A stretch of 5,736 nucleotides of DNA, taken from assembly GCA_016196905.1 (NCBI GenBank), contig JACPWV010000191.1, positions 1 to 5,736 on the forward strand. The letters run 5' to 3'. This document shows positions 4,981 through 5,736 of the stretch, piece after piece. Position numbers and translations under genes: made by a program. The notes beneath the pieces are model-generated. The model searched no databases and was not told the origin of the DNA. It saw nothing but the letters and a program-made list of their open reading frames with translations. The DNA comes from Chloroflexota bacterium (GTDB lineage Bacteria; Chloroflexota; Anaerolineae; UBA7937; JACPPX01). Position 1 is the stretch's first letter. Each line of letters opens with the position of its first letter.

Positions 4981-5736
4981 CTACGGATAGATCCCGCGGG
5001 TCAGGGTGGCCTCCGCCACCCGATCGATGGCCCGGATATAGGCCGCCACCCGCATGTCTACTTTTTTCTCCTGGGAGACGTTCAAAACGTCCTGGAAGCT
5101 GCGCACCATGATCGCCTCCAGCCGCTTGTTGATCTCCTCCTCGCTCCAGAAGAAGAACTGGAGGCCCTGCACCCACTCGAAGTAAGACACGGTGACCCCC
5201 CCGGCGTTGCACAAGATGTCGGGGATGACCCAAACGCCCTTCTGGTACAGGATCTCATCCGCCTCCGGCGTGGTGGGGCCGTTGGCCCCCTCGGCAATGA
5301 TCTTGGCCACGATCCGATCGGCGTTGGCTCCGGTGATGGCGTTCTCCAAGGCGGAGGGGATCAGCACATCGCAACTCAGCTCGAGCAGTTCTTCGTTGCT
5401 CACCTTCTGGGTGTTGGGATACCCCACCACGCTGCCGGTCTTCTCTTTGTGGCGCACCACCTCGCGCGGGTCGAACCCCTCGGGATTGTAGATGCCGCCC
5501 CGCGAGTCGCTCACCGCGATGATCTTGGAGCCCAGCTGCTCGTGGATCAGATAGGCAGCGATGGCGCCCACGTTGCCGAAGCCCTGCACCGCCACCGTGG
5601 CCTGGGCCGGATCGATCTTAAGGTGTTGGCACGCTGCGCGCACGCTGAGCATCACCCCACGCCCGGTGGCCTCGTGGCGCCCTTCCGAGCCGCCGATGGT
5701 CACCGGCTTCCCGGTCACCACCGCCGGCACCGAGTA
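4981..5736 (-). CDS. gdhA: Glutamate dehydrogenase, C-terminal part (5' end outside window)
   Basis: This fragment gives the last 251 residues of a hexameric-type glutamate dehydrogenase, which interconverts glutamate with 2-oxoglutarate and ammonia using NAD(P)H, linking carbon and nitrogen metabolism in the cytoplasm. The frame is open to the right edge, and the first residues YSVPAVVTGKP continue a typical YSVPAVVTGKP-type segment, so the GTG at 5730 is internal rather than a start. Visible features, in fragment numbering, are GGSEGRHEATGRG (15-27), the dinucleotide-binding GFGNVG (52-57), PSALENAIT (127-135), AEGANGPTTPEAD (149-161) and PDILCNAGGV (172-181) followed by SYFEWVQ. The protein ends in LTRGIYP. 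The catalytic Lys and Asp region lies upstream and outside the window. The Rossmann fold is intact but I cannot decide NAD versus NADP preference. A terminator follows the stop, so gdhA ends its transcript and is not obviously an operon partner of def. Confidence 0.96.
   Translation of the reverse strand, partial: YSVPAVVTGKPVTIGGSEGRHEATGRGVMLSVRAACQHLKIDPAQATVAVQGFGNVGAIAAYLIHEQLGSKIIAVSDSRGGIYNPEGFDPREVVRHKEKTGSVVGYPNTQKVSNEELLELSCDVLIPSALENAITGANADRIVAKIIAEGANGPTTPEADEILYQKGVWVIPDILCNAGGVTVSYFEWVQGLQFFFWSEEEINKRLEAIMVRSFQDVLNVSQEKKVDMRVAAYIRAIDRVAEATLTRGIYP

Overview
The window is GC-rich bacterial chromosome made of housekeeping genes. Its protein style suggests a Chloroflexota-like, possibly thermophilic, bacterium: a TRAM-domain uracil methyltransferase, a glutamate dehydrogenase ending in RGIYP, and an Arg/Pro-rich PNPase tail. 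That placement is inferred from general resemblance and is only moderately secure. There is no rRNA, tRNA, CRISPR array, insertion sequence or phage gene.

Left part, + strand. The 3' end of pnp (polynucleotide phosphorylase, KH and S1 domains) enters from the left edge and stops at 640. A well-formed intrinsic terminator follows at 668-704. Next come two membrane-protein genes in the same direction: a TerC/YkoY-family protein (819-1694) and an AI-2E/PerM-family transporter (1752-2987). Only a 57-base gap with a small hairpin separates them.

Right part, - strand. Read in transcription order, this half holds the 3' two-thirds or so of a glutamate dehydrogenase gene (5736-4981) with a terminator at 4954-4921. 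A 334-base gene-free stretch follows, with a cluster of short inverted and direct repeats. Then comes a decayed RlmD/RumA-type 23S rRNA uracil-C5-methyltransferase pseudogene (4646-3588), and finally an intact peptide deformylase gene, def (3534-2980). The def gene converges on the AI-2E gene with an 8-base overlap.

The most notable points concern how the sequence is reused. The methyltransferase has been broken by at least three frame changes and several internal deletions, and its Fe-S cysteine motif is damaged. Its catalytic motifs are still readable in pieces. The best sigma70-type promoter in the window (TTGACG-17-TATATT) lies in the 3' end of this pseudogene and points at def, with a perfect 12-base palindrome in its spacer. 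The def terminator is embedded antisense inside the coding sequence for the basic C-terminal tail of the AI-2E protein. I see no evidence of a novel multi-gene system.
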